A DNA stretch of 64,000 nucleotides from CBDBJR01 sp965206445 (GTDB lineage: Bacteria > Pseudomonadota > Gammaproteobacteria > Arenicellales > Poriferihabitantaceae), in contig CBDBJR010000002.1 in the NCBI GenBank assembly GCA_965206445.1, positions 3,224,001-3,288,000 on the forward strand. The letters are read 5' to 3'. Each line of letters begins with the position of its first letter. Position 1 is the first letter of the stretch. Below, piece by piece: positions 27,196 through 36,093 of the stretch. Below the pieces are notes generated by a model. The model was not told the DNA's origin, ran no database searches, and worked only from the letters and a program-made list of their open reading frames with translations. The translations under genes were made by a program, and so were the position numbers.

Positions 27196-29976
27196 TCATT
27201 CGGGCTGTTCCGCAGGCGTTTCCGGGTCGTCCGTGCCGATGCTCAAAGCATCGTCAATCAACTTGTTTTGCTGCTGGAGGTGCAATTGATAATACCCCAC
27301 TGCCGGCGACGGCGACCCTTCCCGGCCCGCATACGATAACGACTGGTCGGCCGCCAATGCCTGCCTCAGGTAGTATCTGATCTGATACCATGAACCCTGA
27401 TTTTTGGGCTCTTCCTGGCACCAGACAACCTGACGGGCGCCGGCATACACCGCCACCTGCGCGCGCAAATCCGCCTTCGGAAACGGGTGCAATTGCTCAA
27501 TCCGGATAATCGCAACCGCGCGGCAGTCGCGCCGACGGCGTTCTTCCAGCAGATCGAAATAGATCTTGCCGGTGCACATAACCACCCGCTTTACCTCTGC
27601 CGGTTCGAGCGCATCGATCTCGCCGATAACCGAGTGAAACTGGCCCTCGATCAAATCGGCCGGCGACGAGGTCGAGTGCTTGTGCCGCAGCAGACTTTTG
27701 GGCGTCATCACAATCAACGGACGGCGAAATGAGCGCAGCATCTGACGGCGCAGCATGTGGAACATCTGGGCCGGCGTAGTGGGCACACACACCTGCATAT
27801 TATGCTCGGCACACAGCTGCAAAAATCGCTCCAGGCGCGCCGACGAATGCTCCGGCCCCTGGCCCTCCATGCCATGCGGCAAAAACAGCGTCAAACCGCA
27901 TACGCGCGACCACTTGGCCTGCCCGCTGCTGATAAACTGGTCGATCACCACCTGCGCACCATTGACGAAATCACCAAACTGCCCCTCCCAGATCACCAGC
28001 GTGCGCGGGTCGGTGGTGGCGTAGCCGTACTCGAAACCCAGCACCGCCTCCTCCGACAGCAGCGAATTGATAACCAGAAAATCACTCGGCCGGGCGGTGA
28101 TGTATTGCAGCGGGATATGGGTGGCCGCTTCCGCCTGACTATGCAAGGTCGCATGACGATGGGAAAACGTCCCCCGCCCCGCATCCTGACCGGACAGCCT
28201 GACCCGATAGTTATCCCGCAGCAGCGACGCATAGGCCAGCAATTCCGCACAACCCCAGTCCATCGGCGTCTCGCCGCGCACCATCGCCATGCGGTTGTGC
28301 AGCACTTTTTCCACCTGCCGGTGCACCACAAACCCGTCCGGCACCCGGGTGATCTGCTCCGCCAATTCAATCAATGCCGCCTGCTCTATGCCGGTCTTCA
28401 CCGGCTGCTGCCAGTCGCAGCTCAGATACGGCCCCCAGTCCATCATTTTTCGCGCCCTGTCCGGGTCAACCACCTGACCGGCAACGATGTGCCCCTGGTC
28501 CAGCTGATCGCGATACTGGCTTACCAGCTCGTCCGCCTGCGCCTCGGTAATGATGCCCTCGGACACCAGCCGCTGCTTGTATTGCGCTCTGACCGGGACC
28601 TGGTTGCGGATGGTGCGATACATCATTGGCTGCGTAACCGACGGCTCATCCGCCTCGTTATGCCCGTGCCGACGGTAGCAAACGATATCCAGCACCACGT
28701 CACCGCCAAACTGCATGCGATAGGCCAGCGCCAGCCGGGCAACAAAAATCACGGCGTCCGGGTCATCGCCGTTGACGTGAAAAATCGGCGCCTGCACCAT
28801 CTTGGCCACCTCGGTGCAATACAGCGTCGAGCGGGCATCCAGCGTATTGGTGGTAAAACCGATCTGATTGTTGATGATAATGTGGATCGTGCCGCCGGTA
28901 GAATACCCGCGCGTCAGCGCCATTTGCAGCGTTTCCATCACCACCCCCTGCCCGGCAAAGGCCGCATCACCGTGGATCAGTATCGGCACCACCTGATTGC
29001 GGGCGCTGTCTTCACGCCGCTCCTGACGCGCCCGCACCGACCCTTCGACCACCGGGTTGATGATTTCAAGATGCGACGGGTTGAACGACAGCGCCACATG
29101 CACATCGCCGCCGCCGGTCCGAATATCGGAAGAAGCCCCTTGATGGTACTTCACATCGCCGGTCTCGGTGTCCGCATCCTGAGTCGAGTATTTGCCTTCA
29201 AATTCGCCGAACAGATCTTTCGGTGCCTTGCCGAGAACATTGACCAGCACATTCAGGCGCCCCCGATGCGCCATCCCAATCACAATCTCTTTCACCCCGC
29301 GCTGACCAAACTGCTGAATCAGATCCGATAGCACGGGAATCAGCACATCGCCGCCCTCCAGAGAAAACCGTTTCTGGCCGCTGTATTTTCTGTGCAGGTA
29401 CTTCTCGATCCCCTCGGCGGCCGTGAGTTTTTGCAAAATCCCGATGCGCTCGGGCGCACTCAACTGCGGTCGCACCGGCACCGTCTCGACTTTTTTCCGC
29501 AGCCACAACCGCAACTCCAACGACGTCAGATAGCGAATTTCGTAGCCGATCGGGCCGCAATACACCGCGTGCAGATACGCCAGAATCTGGCGCAGGGATT
29601 TGTGCCCGTCACCAACCATATCGGACACATCGAACTCGACATCCATATCCTGCTCGCTCAAATCGTACTCCGACAACTCGACCTCGCGCGCATCACCGCG
29701 CCGCATCATTGCAATCGGGTCGACATCGGCCAGCAAATGCCCCAACGCACGGTAGGCCATGATCAGCTTGGAAACCTGGGCCTGTTTGTGCGCCGTGCTC
29801 ACGAACCAGGCGGCCGAATCCGCGCCGCCCGACAGCGGCGCAGCCGCATCCGGGGACGAATCGGCCTGATACCGGCACACCTGCTCTGTAATCGCCCCGG
29901 CATCGCGGCACACCGATTCCAGATAGGCCAGATTATCCCGATGCAGGCAGGTAAAATCGGTGGGTTTGGATGTCAT
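27196..29976 (-). CDS. sucA: 2-oxoglutarate dehydrogenase E1
   Basis: The 926-residue thiamine-diphosphate E1 decarboxylates 2-oxoglutarate and succinylates the lipoyl group of SucB. The N-terminal E2-contact region (CLHRDNLAYLESVCRDAG), the thiamine site GDAAFAGQGVVMETLQMAL, the substrate histidines around GMAHRGRLNVLVNVLGK and the C-terminal KNQGSWYQIR are all present. The length is normal. It is first in sucA-sucB-lpdA, 26 bp before sucB. A promoter-like sequence lies about 130 bp upstream. The usual sdhCDAB neighbours are absent. Confidence 0.97.
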   Translation of the reverse strand: MTSKPTDFTCLHRDNLAYLESVCRDAGAITEQVCRYQADSSPDAAAPLSGGADSAAWFVSTAHKQAQVSKLIMAYRALGHLLADVDPIAMMRRGDAREVELSEYDLSEQDMDVEFDVSDMVGDGHKSLRQILAYLHAVYCGPIGYEIRYLTSLELRLWLRKKVETVPVRPQLSAPERIGILQKLTAAEGIEKYLHRKYSGQKRFSLEGGDVLIPVLSDLIQQFGQRGVKEIVIGMAHRGRLNVLVNVLGKAPKDLFGEFEGKYSTQDADTETGDVKYHQGASSDIRTGGGDVHVALSFNPSHLEIINPVVEGSVRARQERREDSARNQVVPILIHGDAAFAGQGVVMETLQMALTRGYSTGGTIHIIINNQIGFTTNTLDARSTLYCTEVAKMVQAPIFHVNGDDPDAVIFVARLALAYRMQFGGDVVLDIVCYRRHGHNEADEPSVTQPMMYRTIRNQVPVRAQYKQRLVSEGIITEAQADELVSQYRDQLDQGHIVAGQVVDPDRARKMMDWGPYLSCDWQQPVKTGIEQAALIELAEQITRVPDGFVVHRQVEKVLHNRMAMVRGETPMDWGCAELLAYASLLRDNYRVRLSGQDAGRGTFSHRHATLHSQAEAATHIPLQYITARPSDFLVINSLLSEEAVLGFEYGYATTDPRTLVIWEGQFGDFVNGAQVVIDQFISSGQAKWSRVCGLTLFLPHGMEGQGPEHSSARLERFLQLCAEHNMQVCVPTTPAQMFHMLRRQMLRSFRRPLIVMTPKSLLRHKHSTSSPADLIEGQFHSVIGEIDALEPAEVKRVVMCTGKIYFDLLEERRRRDCRAVAIIRIEQLHPFPKADLRAQVAVYAGARQVVWCQEEPKNQGSWYQIRYYLRQALAADQSLSYAGREGSPSPAVGYYQLHLQQQNKLIDDALSIGTDDPETPAEQPE

Positions 29977-30110
29977 TGCAGTAAGATCGATGGGTCAGGA
30001 CGGGCGGCAGCCAAACCGTTGCTGGAGCAGCAGGCTTGCATGACCGACCGTACCGTTAGTTTAGTCGAATAGTATATGGATGTGTTTACTGGCATTTGCC
30101 GGAGTGAATG

Positions 30111-30138
30111 ATTATAGTGCCGACAAAATAAATGTCTA
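30111..30138 (-). promoter_or_regulatory. Putative sigma-70 promoter for sucA
   Basis: On the minus strand, a -35 TAGACA (30133-30138) is separated by 16 bp from a perfect -10 TATAAT (30111-30116). This would give a 5' leader of roughly 130 nt before the sucA ATG. The 293-bp gap between sucA and the divergent MoeB-like gene holds no ORF of interest. Confidence 0.5.
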
Positions 30139-30269
30139 CCGCTATCCATCACTTGATCGACATGTCGGCGTAGCCCTTGCCGGGCGGTTTCGTTATGCGC
30201 CCGCCAGCACACTGACCGGTGCCATTGATGCCGTACAGCCGATCGCAATCCGGGCAACCCCGCGCAGCC

Positions 30270-31034
30270 ATGTCAGATACTCAATTTCAGCAGCGCTACA
30301 GCCGACAGATCCGACTGCCGCAGGTCGGTATTGACGGCCAGCGGGCGCTGGCGAACGCCCGGGTGCTGATTGTCGGCCTCGGCGGGTTGGGCTCGCCGGT
30401 CGCCCTCTATCTGGCGGCGGCCGGGGTCGGCAAATTATTGCTGGCCGATTTTGACTGCGTAGACGCCTCCAATCTACAGCGGCAAATAGCCCATCACCAG
30501 TGCGATATTGGCGAACTGAAGACCGTGTCCGCCGCCGCCAAGCTGACCGCCATCAACCCCGACATCAACATTGAAACCCTCGATTACTCGCTGGAAACGG
30601 CGGATTTTCTCGCACTCGCCGACAACATCGACCTGCTCATTGACTGCACCGACAATTTCCCGACCCGGTTTGAGCTGAACACCGTATCACTGCAAAAAAA
30701 ACTGCCCCTGATCTCGGGCGCCGCCATTCGCTGGGAAGGCCAGGTGACCACGTTCGACCCCAACCGGGCCGACAGCCCGTGTTACCAATGCCTCTATCCG
30801 GACCGGAATATCGACAGCGCCAGCTGCGCGATGGAAGGCGTCATCTCGCCGCTGGTGGGGGTAATTGGCACGATGCAGGCGCTCGAAGCGGTGAACGTGC
30901 TGCTGGGGAAAGGCGCCCTGCATGGCATGGTCTGGTTATTTGACGCCCAGCTGATGCACTGGCAGGCGATGCAGTTGCCGAAAAATCCGGCCTGCCCGGC
31001 CTGCGGCGTCGAATCCGGTGCACCATCGCCGTGA
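30270..31034 (+). CDS. HesA/MoeB/ThiF family adenylyltransferase
   Basis: A 254-residue E1-like enzyme that adenylates the C-terminal glycine of a ubiquitin-like sulfur carrier (MoaD or ThiS). VLIVGLGGLGSPVALYLAAAGVG is the ATP site, and LLIDCTDNFPTRF and SCAMEGVISPLVGVIG are family hallmarks. The structural zinc cysteines are intact as CYQC and CPAC. ATG at 30270 matches the usual start (QRYSRQIRLPQVG follows). There is no rhodanese domain. Without moaD, thiS or thiG beside it, molybdopterin and thiamine roles cannot be told apart. Confidence 0.9.
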   Translation: MSDTQFQQRYSRQIRLPQVGIDGQRALANARVLIVGLGGLGSPVALYLAAAGVGKLLLADFDCVDASNLQRQIAHHQCDIGELKTVSAAAKLTAINPDINIETLDYSLETADFLALADNIDLLIDCTDNFPTRFELNTVSLQKKLPLISGAAIRWEGQVTTFDPNRADSPCYQCLYPDRNIDSASCAMEGVISPLVGVIGTMQALEAVNVLLGKGALHGMVWLFDAQLMHWQAMQLPKNPACPACGVESGAPSP

Positions 31035-31080
31035 ACACGCGCCGCTGAATTTTCAACCCGCACCAGCCGGCCACCGCCGC

Positions 31081-32058
31081 CTAGGTCTGGCGCAGGTGTT
31101 CCCGATGTTGACAAAACCACGCATAGGTCGCGGCCAGGCCGGTGGGCAAATCAATTTCAGGCTGCCAGCCCAGCCGGGTCAGGCGCTCCGTATCCAGGCG
31201 TTTTTTCGGTGTCCCGTCGGGCTTGCTGCGGTCGAAAACCAGGCGCCCTTGAAAGCCCACTGCGTCGGCGATCATGGCGGCCAATTCCGCGATGCTGATA
31301 TCCGTCCCGGTGCCAACGTTGAGGTGCGCGACGCGCGGTTCTATCGCCTCGGCCAGTGTGTCGGCCGGCAGTTGCATCACAAACAGACACGCCTTTGCCA
31401 GATCATCGACATGCATAATTTCCCGCCTGACGGTGCCGCTGCCCCAGACACCGATACTCGGCTGGCGATGTGTTTTTGCCTCGTGCAGCCGGTGCATCAA
31501 TGCCGGCACAACATGCGCGTGCAGCGGATGAAAATTGTCATGGCTGCCATACAGATTGGCCGGCATAACCACGCGAAAGTCGGTTGCATACTGCCGGTTG
31601 TACGACTCGCAGAGTTTAAGGCCGGCAATTTTCGCAATCGCATACGGCTCATTGGTCGCCTCCAGCGCGCCCGTCAGCAAGGCCGATTCGGTAATCGGCT
31701 GCTCGGCATATTTGGGATAAACGCACGACGAACCCAAAAACAGCAAGCGGGCAACCCCGGCCCGGTACGCCGCATGCAGCACGCCGGTTTGAATCACCAG
31801 ATTTTCATAGATGAAATCGGCCGGAAAATGATCATTGGCGTAAATCCCGCCGACCCGCGCCGCCGCCACATACACCTGGTCAACCCGATTCGATTGCAGG
31901 AACGCCGTGACCGCATCAACATCGCTCAGCACCAGCTGTTGACGGCTGCGCACCAACAGCTCGATATCCGGCTGCCGCTCGAGCAGGCGCACCAAAGCCG
32001 AGCCGACCATACCGCGATGACCGGCGACAAAAACCCGCTGTTTACTCAGTGTAGCCAT
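31081..32058 (-). CDS. fcl: GDP-L-fucose synthase
   Basis: A 325-residue epimerase/reductase making GDP-L-fucose from GDP-4-keto-6-deoxymannose with NADPH. VFVAGHRGMVGSALVRLL is the cofactor site, FLGSSCVYPK and the YAIAK (YxxxK) of NEPYAIAKIAGL are catalytic, and NLYGSHDNFHP and GSGTVRREIMHVDD are characteristic of Fcl. ATG at 32058 is preferred over the TTG one codon earlier. GDP-mannose 4,6-dehydratase (gmd), its usual neighbour, is not in the window. It ends a three-gene group with the 631-residue unknown gene and the 2OG-Fe(II) oxygenase. Confidence 0.93.
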   Translation of the reverse strand: MATLSKQRVFVAGHRGMVGSALVRLLERQPDIELLVRSRQQLVLSDVDAVTAFLQSNRVDQVYVAAARVGGIYANDHFPADFIYENLVIQTGVLHAAYRAGVARLLFLGSSCVYPKYAEQPITESALLTGALEATNEPYAIAKIAGLKLCESYNRQYATDFRVVMPANLYGSHDNFHPLHAHVVPALMHRLHEAKTHRQPSIGVWGSGTVRREIMHVDDLAKACLFVMQLPADTLAEAIEPRVAHLNVGTGTDISIAELAAMIADAVGFQGRLVFDRSKPDGTPKKRLDTERLTRLGWQPEIDLPTGLAATYAWFCQHREHLRQT

Positions 32059-32126
32059 CAATCACAACCCCCCATATAAAGCAAACCCAAAGCCGGCCCG
32101 ACCGCGCCGACACCACCACAGCCCGG

Positions 32127-34022
32127 TCAAAAGCCGAACATGTGGTCAAACGCGAACGCGTCGCCAAGGCGTGCGCCATGATAGCCGAACAAACGGCAGG
32201 TCGCATCCCGCACGGTAATATACGCCCCTTCCCCGGCGGCGGTACGCTCGTCGTCGTCAAAGAGTTCAGTATAACAAAATGCCCGTGACCCGCTCGCCGG
32301 GATATGCGCCTTGCGCACGGCGACCGCCTGGCCGTGTGCGTTGTTTAATTCCAGCGTCGTATCCGAGGCCTCATGCCATGTTTCGCACACCGCATAGATC
32401 AGATGAAAGAACGTGTCGGTCGGCCCGGGCGCGCAGCGAATAAACAACCGCGTCGTCACCCCGGGCGGCGGCCCGGTGTAGGATTGCGGCTCGCCCTTGT
32501 AGGTGAGAATATGATTGAACAAATGCGCGCCGAAACTGGTTTCCGCGACATGGCCGCCGGCCGCCAGCGTGTAGCGAAACAGCGCATGCAGCCAGCCGTC
32601 GGCGCTGCCGCCTTGGGAGAAATCGTAGACCACCTCGGCGTGGCCGAATGCCACCTGCTGCGGTGCGATTATATCGTTTAGATTCAACCGCGTGCAATGG
32701 CTGCGCGCAAGATTGCCGAAAACATGTTCGGCAATTTGTACGCCCTGCGGATCAAACACCTTCACCGCCAGCGGCAAGGTGGTTTGCGCCGTTGACATCG
32801 GCGTCGGCAGGCACTCGCTGATGAATTCGGCCGGCGGCAAAATCGGCGCGGGCAACAGATAACCCTTGCCGATATAGCCGGCAATCCTGGGAATCTGCGG
32901 GTCAACGGCGAGGTCGTCGCGCTCCACATTGGCATGATTGATGCGCCGCCGGCCGGCCGCCGTCGTGACTTCGTAGCGCGGTCGCACAAAGTATTTTCCG
33001 GCGTGCACTTCTACTTGCGCAGGCCAGCGAATCTCCGGCAGCAAGGCGGCGATATCCAGCGGACAGGTGGCGAACGGGGGGATCTCCTGCTGCCAGTATT
33101 GCCGCGCATCATCGCCCATTTTATTGAGCGCAATTTCACCCGCTGGAATCGGGCAGGAATGCGAATTCTGAACCCATAGAATCACCTTTTCACCGTCGTC
33201 GGGCGCCGGAATGCCGGCGTAGCGGTCGGACGGCCAGGCGTTGGCGTCGTGGGTGCAGGAAAGCGCGCCGTCGTCGCTGAACGTGTCCACCACATACTTG
33301 ACAACGTCGTGGCCGGCGCCGTTCACAATCGACAAAAAAACCTGGCCGCAAAAGTCCGGCAGCCGATGTTTTTTCTTGAGCTCGCCGCTATCCAGAATAA
33401 TGCTGTGATTCGCGCCGCCCAGCGGGATTTCAAAATCGCACAGCCGCCCCCCCGCACCGTCAAACAGTCGGCACCATGCAAACGCGTCTTTGGCGCCGTA
33501 ACTACCCCAGTAATTGACCGTGACGAGCCGCGTGTGATGCCCGTCCTGTTCGCGGAAAAAAACAAAGTTCGTGGCGAAATTCAACCGGTTGAGATACTGG
33601 CGGCGGTCGGTGAGCAGCCGCTCGGGAATCCGCATGTCGTCGCAGGTCACCACCGCGCAGCCGTCGGGAATAAGGTGGGCAATGTGTGCCGTGATTCGGG
33701 CCGCGTCAAACGCCGGGATAAAGAGCAGCCGTGCCCCGCTGTGCGGCAGCGCGCTGACCGGCGCCGCCGAATGGCCCACCACCGTGCGGCCAAGCAGCGC
33801 GATATCCTGCACAAACACCCCGCTTACGTCCTCCCTGCCCAGGCCGTACAGCGCGGCAAAAGAGGCCCAGCCGCCGGTCGGGTCATACACCACCGCCGGA
33901 TTGGCACCGCGAATCTGCGCAGCCAGCGCGCGTGCGGCATCGGCGGCCAGCGGGTGGCCGAGCGCCTTGAAATACGTGCAGCCGCCGGAGCGACTGCTGA
34001 AAGTATCGATTGCCAGCGCCAT
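32127..34022 (-). CDS. Unrecognised 631-residue protein upstream of fcl
   Basis: No named family is recognised. The first 150 residues look alpha/beta, with AVVYDPTGGWASFAALYGLG and later RLLFIPAFDAARITAHIAHL and CAVVTCDDMRIPERLL, suggesting a Rossmann-like domain. The remainder is rich in beta-type sequence with aromatic residues, glycines and histidines. Three stretches look alike (around VILWVQNSHSCPIPAGEIAL, VKVFDPQGVQIAEHVFGN and TLELNNAHGQAVAVRKAHIP), which may be repeated beta-sandwich modules (inference). There is no signal peptide or membrane helix. A role in surface glycan or lipid modification is guessed only from position between an oxygenase and fcl. Its ATG ends a chain of overlapping mini-ORFs. 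Confidence 0.7.
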   Translation of the reverse strand: MALAIDTFSSRSGGCTYFKALGHPLAADAARALAAQIRGANPAVVYDPTGGWASFAALYGLGREDVSGVFVQDIALLGRTVVGHSAAPVSALPHSGARLLFIPAFDAARITAHIAHLIPDGCAVVTCDDMRIPERLLTDRRQYLNRLNFATNFVFFREQDGHHTRLVTVNYWGSYGAKDAFAWCRLFDGAGGRLCDFEIPLGGANHSIILDSGELKKKHRLPDFCGQVFLSIVNGAGHDVVKYVVDTFSDDGALSCTHDANAWPSDRYAGIPAPDDGEKVILWVQNSHSCPIPAGEIALNKMGDDARQYWQQEIPPFATCPLDIAALLPEIRWPAQVEVHAGKYFVRPRYEVTTAAGRRRINHANVERDDLAVDPQIPRIAGYIGKGYLLPAPILPPAEFISECLPTPMSTAQTTLPLAVKVFDPQGVQIAEHVFGNLARSHCTRLNLNDIIAPQQVAFGHAEVVYDFSQGGSADGWLHALFRYTLAAGGHVAETSFGAHLFNHILTYKGEPQSYTGPPPGVTTRLFIRCAPGPTDTFFHLIYAVCETWHEASDTTLELNNAHGQAVAVRKAHIPASGSRAFCYTELFDDDERTAAGEGAYITVRDATCRLFGYHGARLGDAFAFDHMFGF

Positions 34023-34117
34023 CAGCGGGTTTTCATCGGCAGGTTTTCATCAACGGCATTTCATCAACGGCATTTCATCGGCGGCGTCTCATCGGCGGCG
34101 CTGCATCAACGGCGTGG
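34020..34117 (-). repeat. 14-bp tandem array (7 units) forming a stop-start mini-ORF relay
   Basis: Seven 14-bp units (plus-strand consensus catcrrcggcrttt) begin at 34020, 34034, 34048, 34062, 34076, 34090 and 34104. The array covers the last codons and stop of the oxygenase gene, the whole 83-bp gap, and the ATG of the 631-residue gene. On the coding strand each unit supplies an ATG. The oxygenase TGA overlaps the first, and six mini-ORFs of 4-5 codons (MQRRR, MRRRR, MKCR, MKCR, MKTCR, MKTR) follow, each stop overlapping the next ATG as TGATG or ATGA, ending at the real start. Confidence 0.9.
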
Positions 34118-34744
34118 ACCGCCGAGCATCCGGCCGATTTTTTTTACCGTCGCGCTCACCCGATGACGATACGACTCGCGCTGCCGATACGCTTCACCGG
34201 CCACCCAGTTCAACTGCACCGAGCGCCGCTCACCGGCAAAACTTTTATGCCCGTGCCAGGCGTTTTCCAGGCAGCGAAACAGGATCAGCGTACCGAAGTC
34301 CGGCGCCACCTCGGCAAAATAATCCTCGATATCGTCGCCGCCGTTCAACAATCGCAGGCGACCGCCGGCGGCGCCCCATACGGGGTTCATATAAATCAGC
34401 GCGGTCACTACCTTGCCGCGTGAGTCGCGATGAATTTTACCATCGGTGGCGCGGCAGTGTCCGCGCGCCGTCACCATAGTCGGGTGGCCGCGCAACTCGA
34501 CGCGCAGCTTTTCGGCAACCATAGCGCGCAGGTCGTCGCCTTCAAGCTCACCGATTAAATCGGCAAAAGCACCGCCGCAATCCAGCGCCGCGCAGGGGAA
34601 ACTGCCCGGTTCGGCGATGCGGGGGAAATCGCGCAGCAGGTCGTCGCGCCGTTCCGCGCGGACAAAACCGGGCACAATGGCGTGCGGGAACGGCGCAAAA
34701 TACACCGACGCCGTGCGCAGCACGTCAAAATTTATCATGCTCAT
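34106..34744 (-). CDS. 2OG-Fe(II) oxygenase
   Basis: A 212-residue prolyl-hydroxylase-like dioxygenase using 2-oxoglutarate and O2. The iron ligands are H105 and D107 in GKIHRDSRGK and H164 in NAWHGHKSF; R173 or R174 (GERRSVQLNW) would bind 2-oxoglutarate. ALIYMNPVW and GGRLRLLN fit the double-stranded beta-helix. The substrate is unknown; similar small oxygenases are found in polysaccharide and surface-modification clusters. ATGs at 34744 and 34738 are both possible starts. Its TGA is the first stop in the mini-ORF relay to the next gene. Confidence 0.88.
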   Translation of the reverse strand: MSMINFDVLRTASVYFAPFPHAIVPGFVRAERRDDLLRDFPRIAEPGSFPCAALDCGGAFADLIGELEGDDLRAMVAEKLRVELRGHPTMVTARGHCRATDGKIHRDSRGKVVTALIYMNPVWGAAGGRLRLLNGGDDIEDYFAEVAPDFGTLILFRCLENAWHGHKSFAGERRSVQLNWVAGEAYRQRESYRHRVSATVKKIGRMLGGPRR

Positions 34745-34834
34745 TGCGAACGCATTTTATGCTTCACCACCAGTCCGGTCAATCGCACATCGGTACGCCC
34801 GCCCCGTCATCTGCCCGCTCGACAATCCGGCCAA

Positions 34835-35941
34835 TCAAGCCAGGCGGTCGATTTCTTCCGCGCTCAAACCCCAGTCGGCAAGCACCGTCGGATCCGGTGC
34901 CTGCGGTGGCGGCCCCTGCACCGACGACACCGTGCGCGAAAACCGCGGCGCAACATTCGGCTGCATCACGCCGGCAACTTCAACAAAGGTTGACCGTGCG
35001 GCATTGTGCGGATGCGCCGGCGCCTCATCCAGCGACAACACCGGCGCGAAACACGCATCGGCGCCGTCCATTACCGCACACCATTGATCGCGGGTTTTGG
35101 TTTTGACCACCGCGGCCACTTGTTCTTTGCGCGCCGGCCAGTGTTGACGCGCCATTTGATCGTCAAACAGATCGTCATCGAGGCCCAGCCGCGCACGCAA
35201 TAGCGCATAAAACTGCGGCTCGAGCGCCCCGAGTGCAATGTATTTGCCGTCGGCGGTTTCATAGGTGTCATAAAAGTGCGCCCCGGTATCGAGCAAATTG
35301 TCGCCCCGCCGATCCGACCATGTACCGTCGGCACGCATTGCGCACACCATCGCCATCAGCGAAGCCGTGCCGTCGGTCATTGCCGCATCGACCACCTGCC
35401 CCAAACCCGACCGCTGCGCCTCGAACAGCGCCGCGCACAACCCCATCGCAAGATACAGCGCACCACCACCGAAATCACCGGCGACATTGAGCGGCGGCAC
35501 CGGCTTATCGCCCCGGCGGCCAATCGCATGCAGCAGCCCGGTCAGCGCAATGTAATTGATATCATGCCCGGCCGTCTGCGCCAGCGGCCCACGCTGTCCC
35601 CAGCCGGTCATGCGGCCGTAAACCAGCCTCGGGTTGCGCGCCAGGCATTCGTCCGGCCCGAGCGCCAGCCTTTCCATCACCCCCGGCCGGAAGCCCTCGA
35701 TCAACATATCGGCGCGCTCCACCAGGCGCAGACAGGCCTGCACCGCCGCCGGCTGTTTGAGATCAAAGGCCACCGCGCGGCGACCGCGATTGAGCACATC
35801 CTGCACCCCGTCCGAGGGCGGCGCGCCCGGCCGCCCGATACGCAGCACCTCCGCGCCCATATCCGACAACAACATCGCGCAGAACGGCCCGGGGCCGATG
35901 CCGGCAAATTCCAGTACGCGCACTCGATGCAGCGGCCCCAT
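34835..35941 (-). CDS. Alpha-methylacyl-CoA racemase-like family III enzyme
   Basis: A 368-residue member of the CaiB/BaiF superfamily in the alpha-methylacyl-CoA racemase branch, which epimerises 2-methylacyl-CoAs so branched acids or sterol side chains can enter beta-oxidation. H126 in QTAGHDINYIALTG and D156 in NVAGDFGGG match in number the catalytic pair of the mycobacterial racemase MCR, and NLLDTGAHFYDTYE carries the region of the third acidic residue. VRVLEFAGIGPGPF is the usual N-terminus. It is the second CaiB-like protein here, but of a different subgroup from that at 21768. Confidence 0.92.
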   Translation of the reverse strand: MGPLHRVRVLEFAGIGPGPFCAMLLSDMGAEVLRIGRPGAPPSDGVQDVLNRGRRAVAFDLKQPAAVQACLRLVERADMLIEGFRPGVMERLALGPDECLARNPRLVYGRMTGWGQRGPLAQTAGHDINYIALTGLLHAIGRRGDKPVPPLNVAGDFGGGALYLAMGLCAALFEAQRSGLGQVVDAAMTDGTASLMAMVCAMRADGTWSDRRGDNLLDTGAHFYDTYETADGKYIALGALEPQFYALLRARLGLDDDLFDDQMARQHWPARKEQVAAVVKTKTRDQWCAVMDGADACFAPVLSLDEAPAHPHNAARSTFVEVAGVMQPNVAPRFSRTVSSVQGPPPQAPDPTVLADWGLSAEEIDRLA

Positions 35942-36093
35942 GCTGATTTTCCTCTGCCAGATCGGTTATGCAGATTCGATAGAATCAACTCAAACACGAC
36001 GCCATGCCCTGAGCGCTGCATCAACCGGCGAGCGACGCAGGCGGCCGCATACACCGCACAATCAGGCACCGCACAATCAGGAAATTTTACGAC

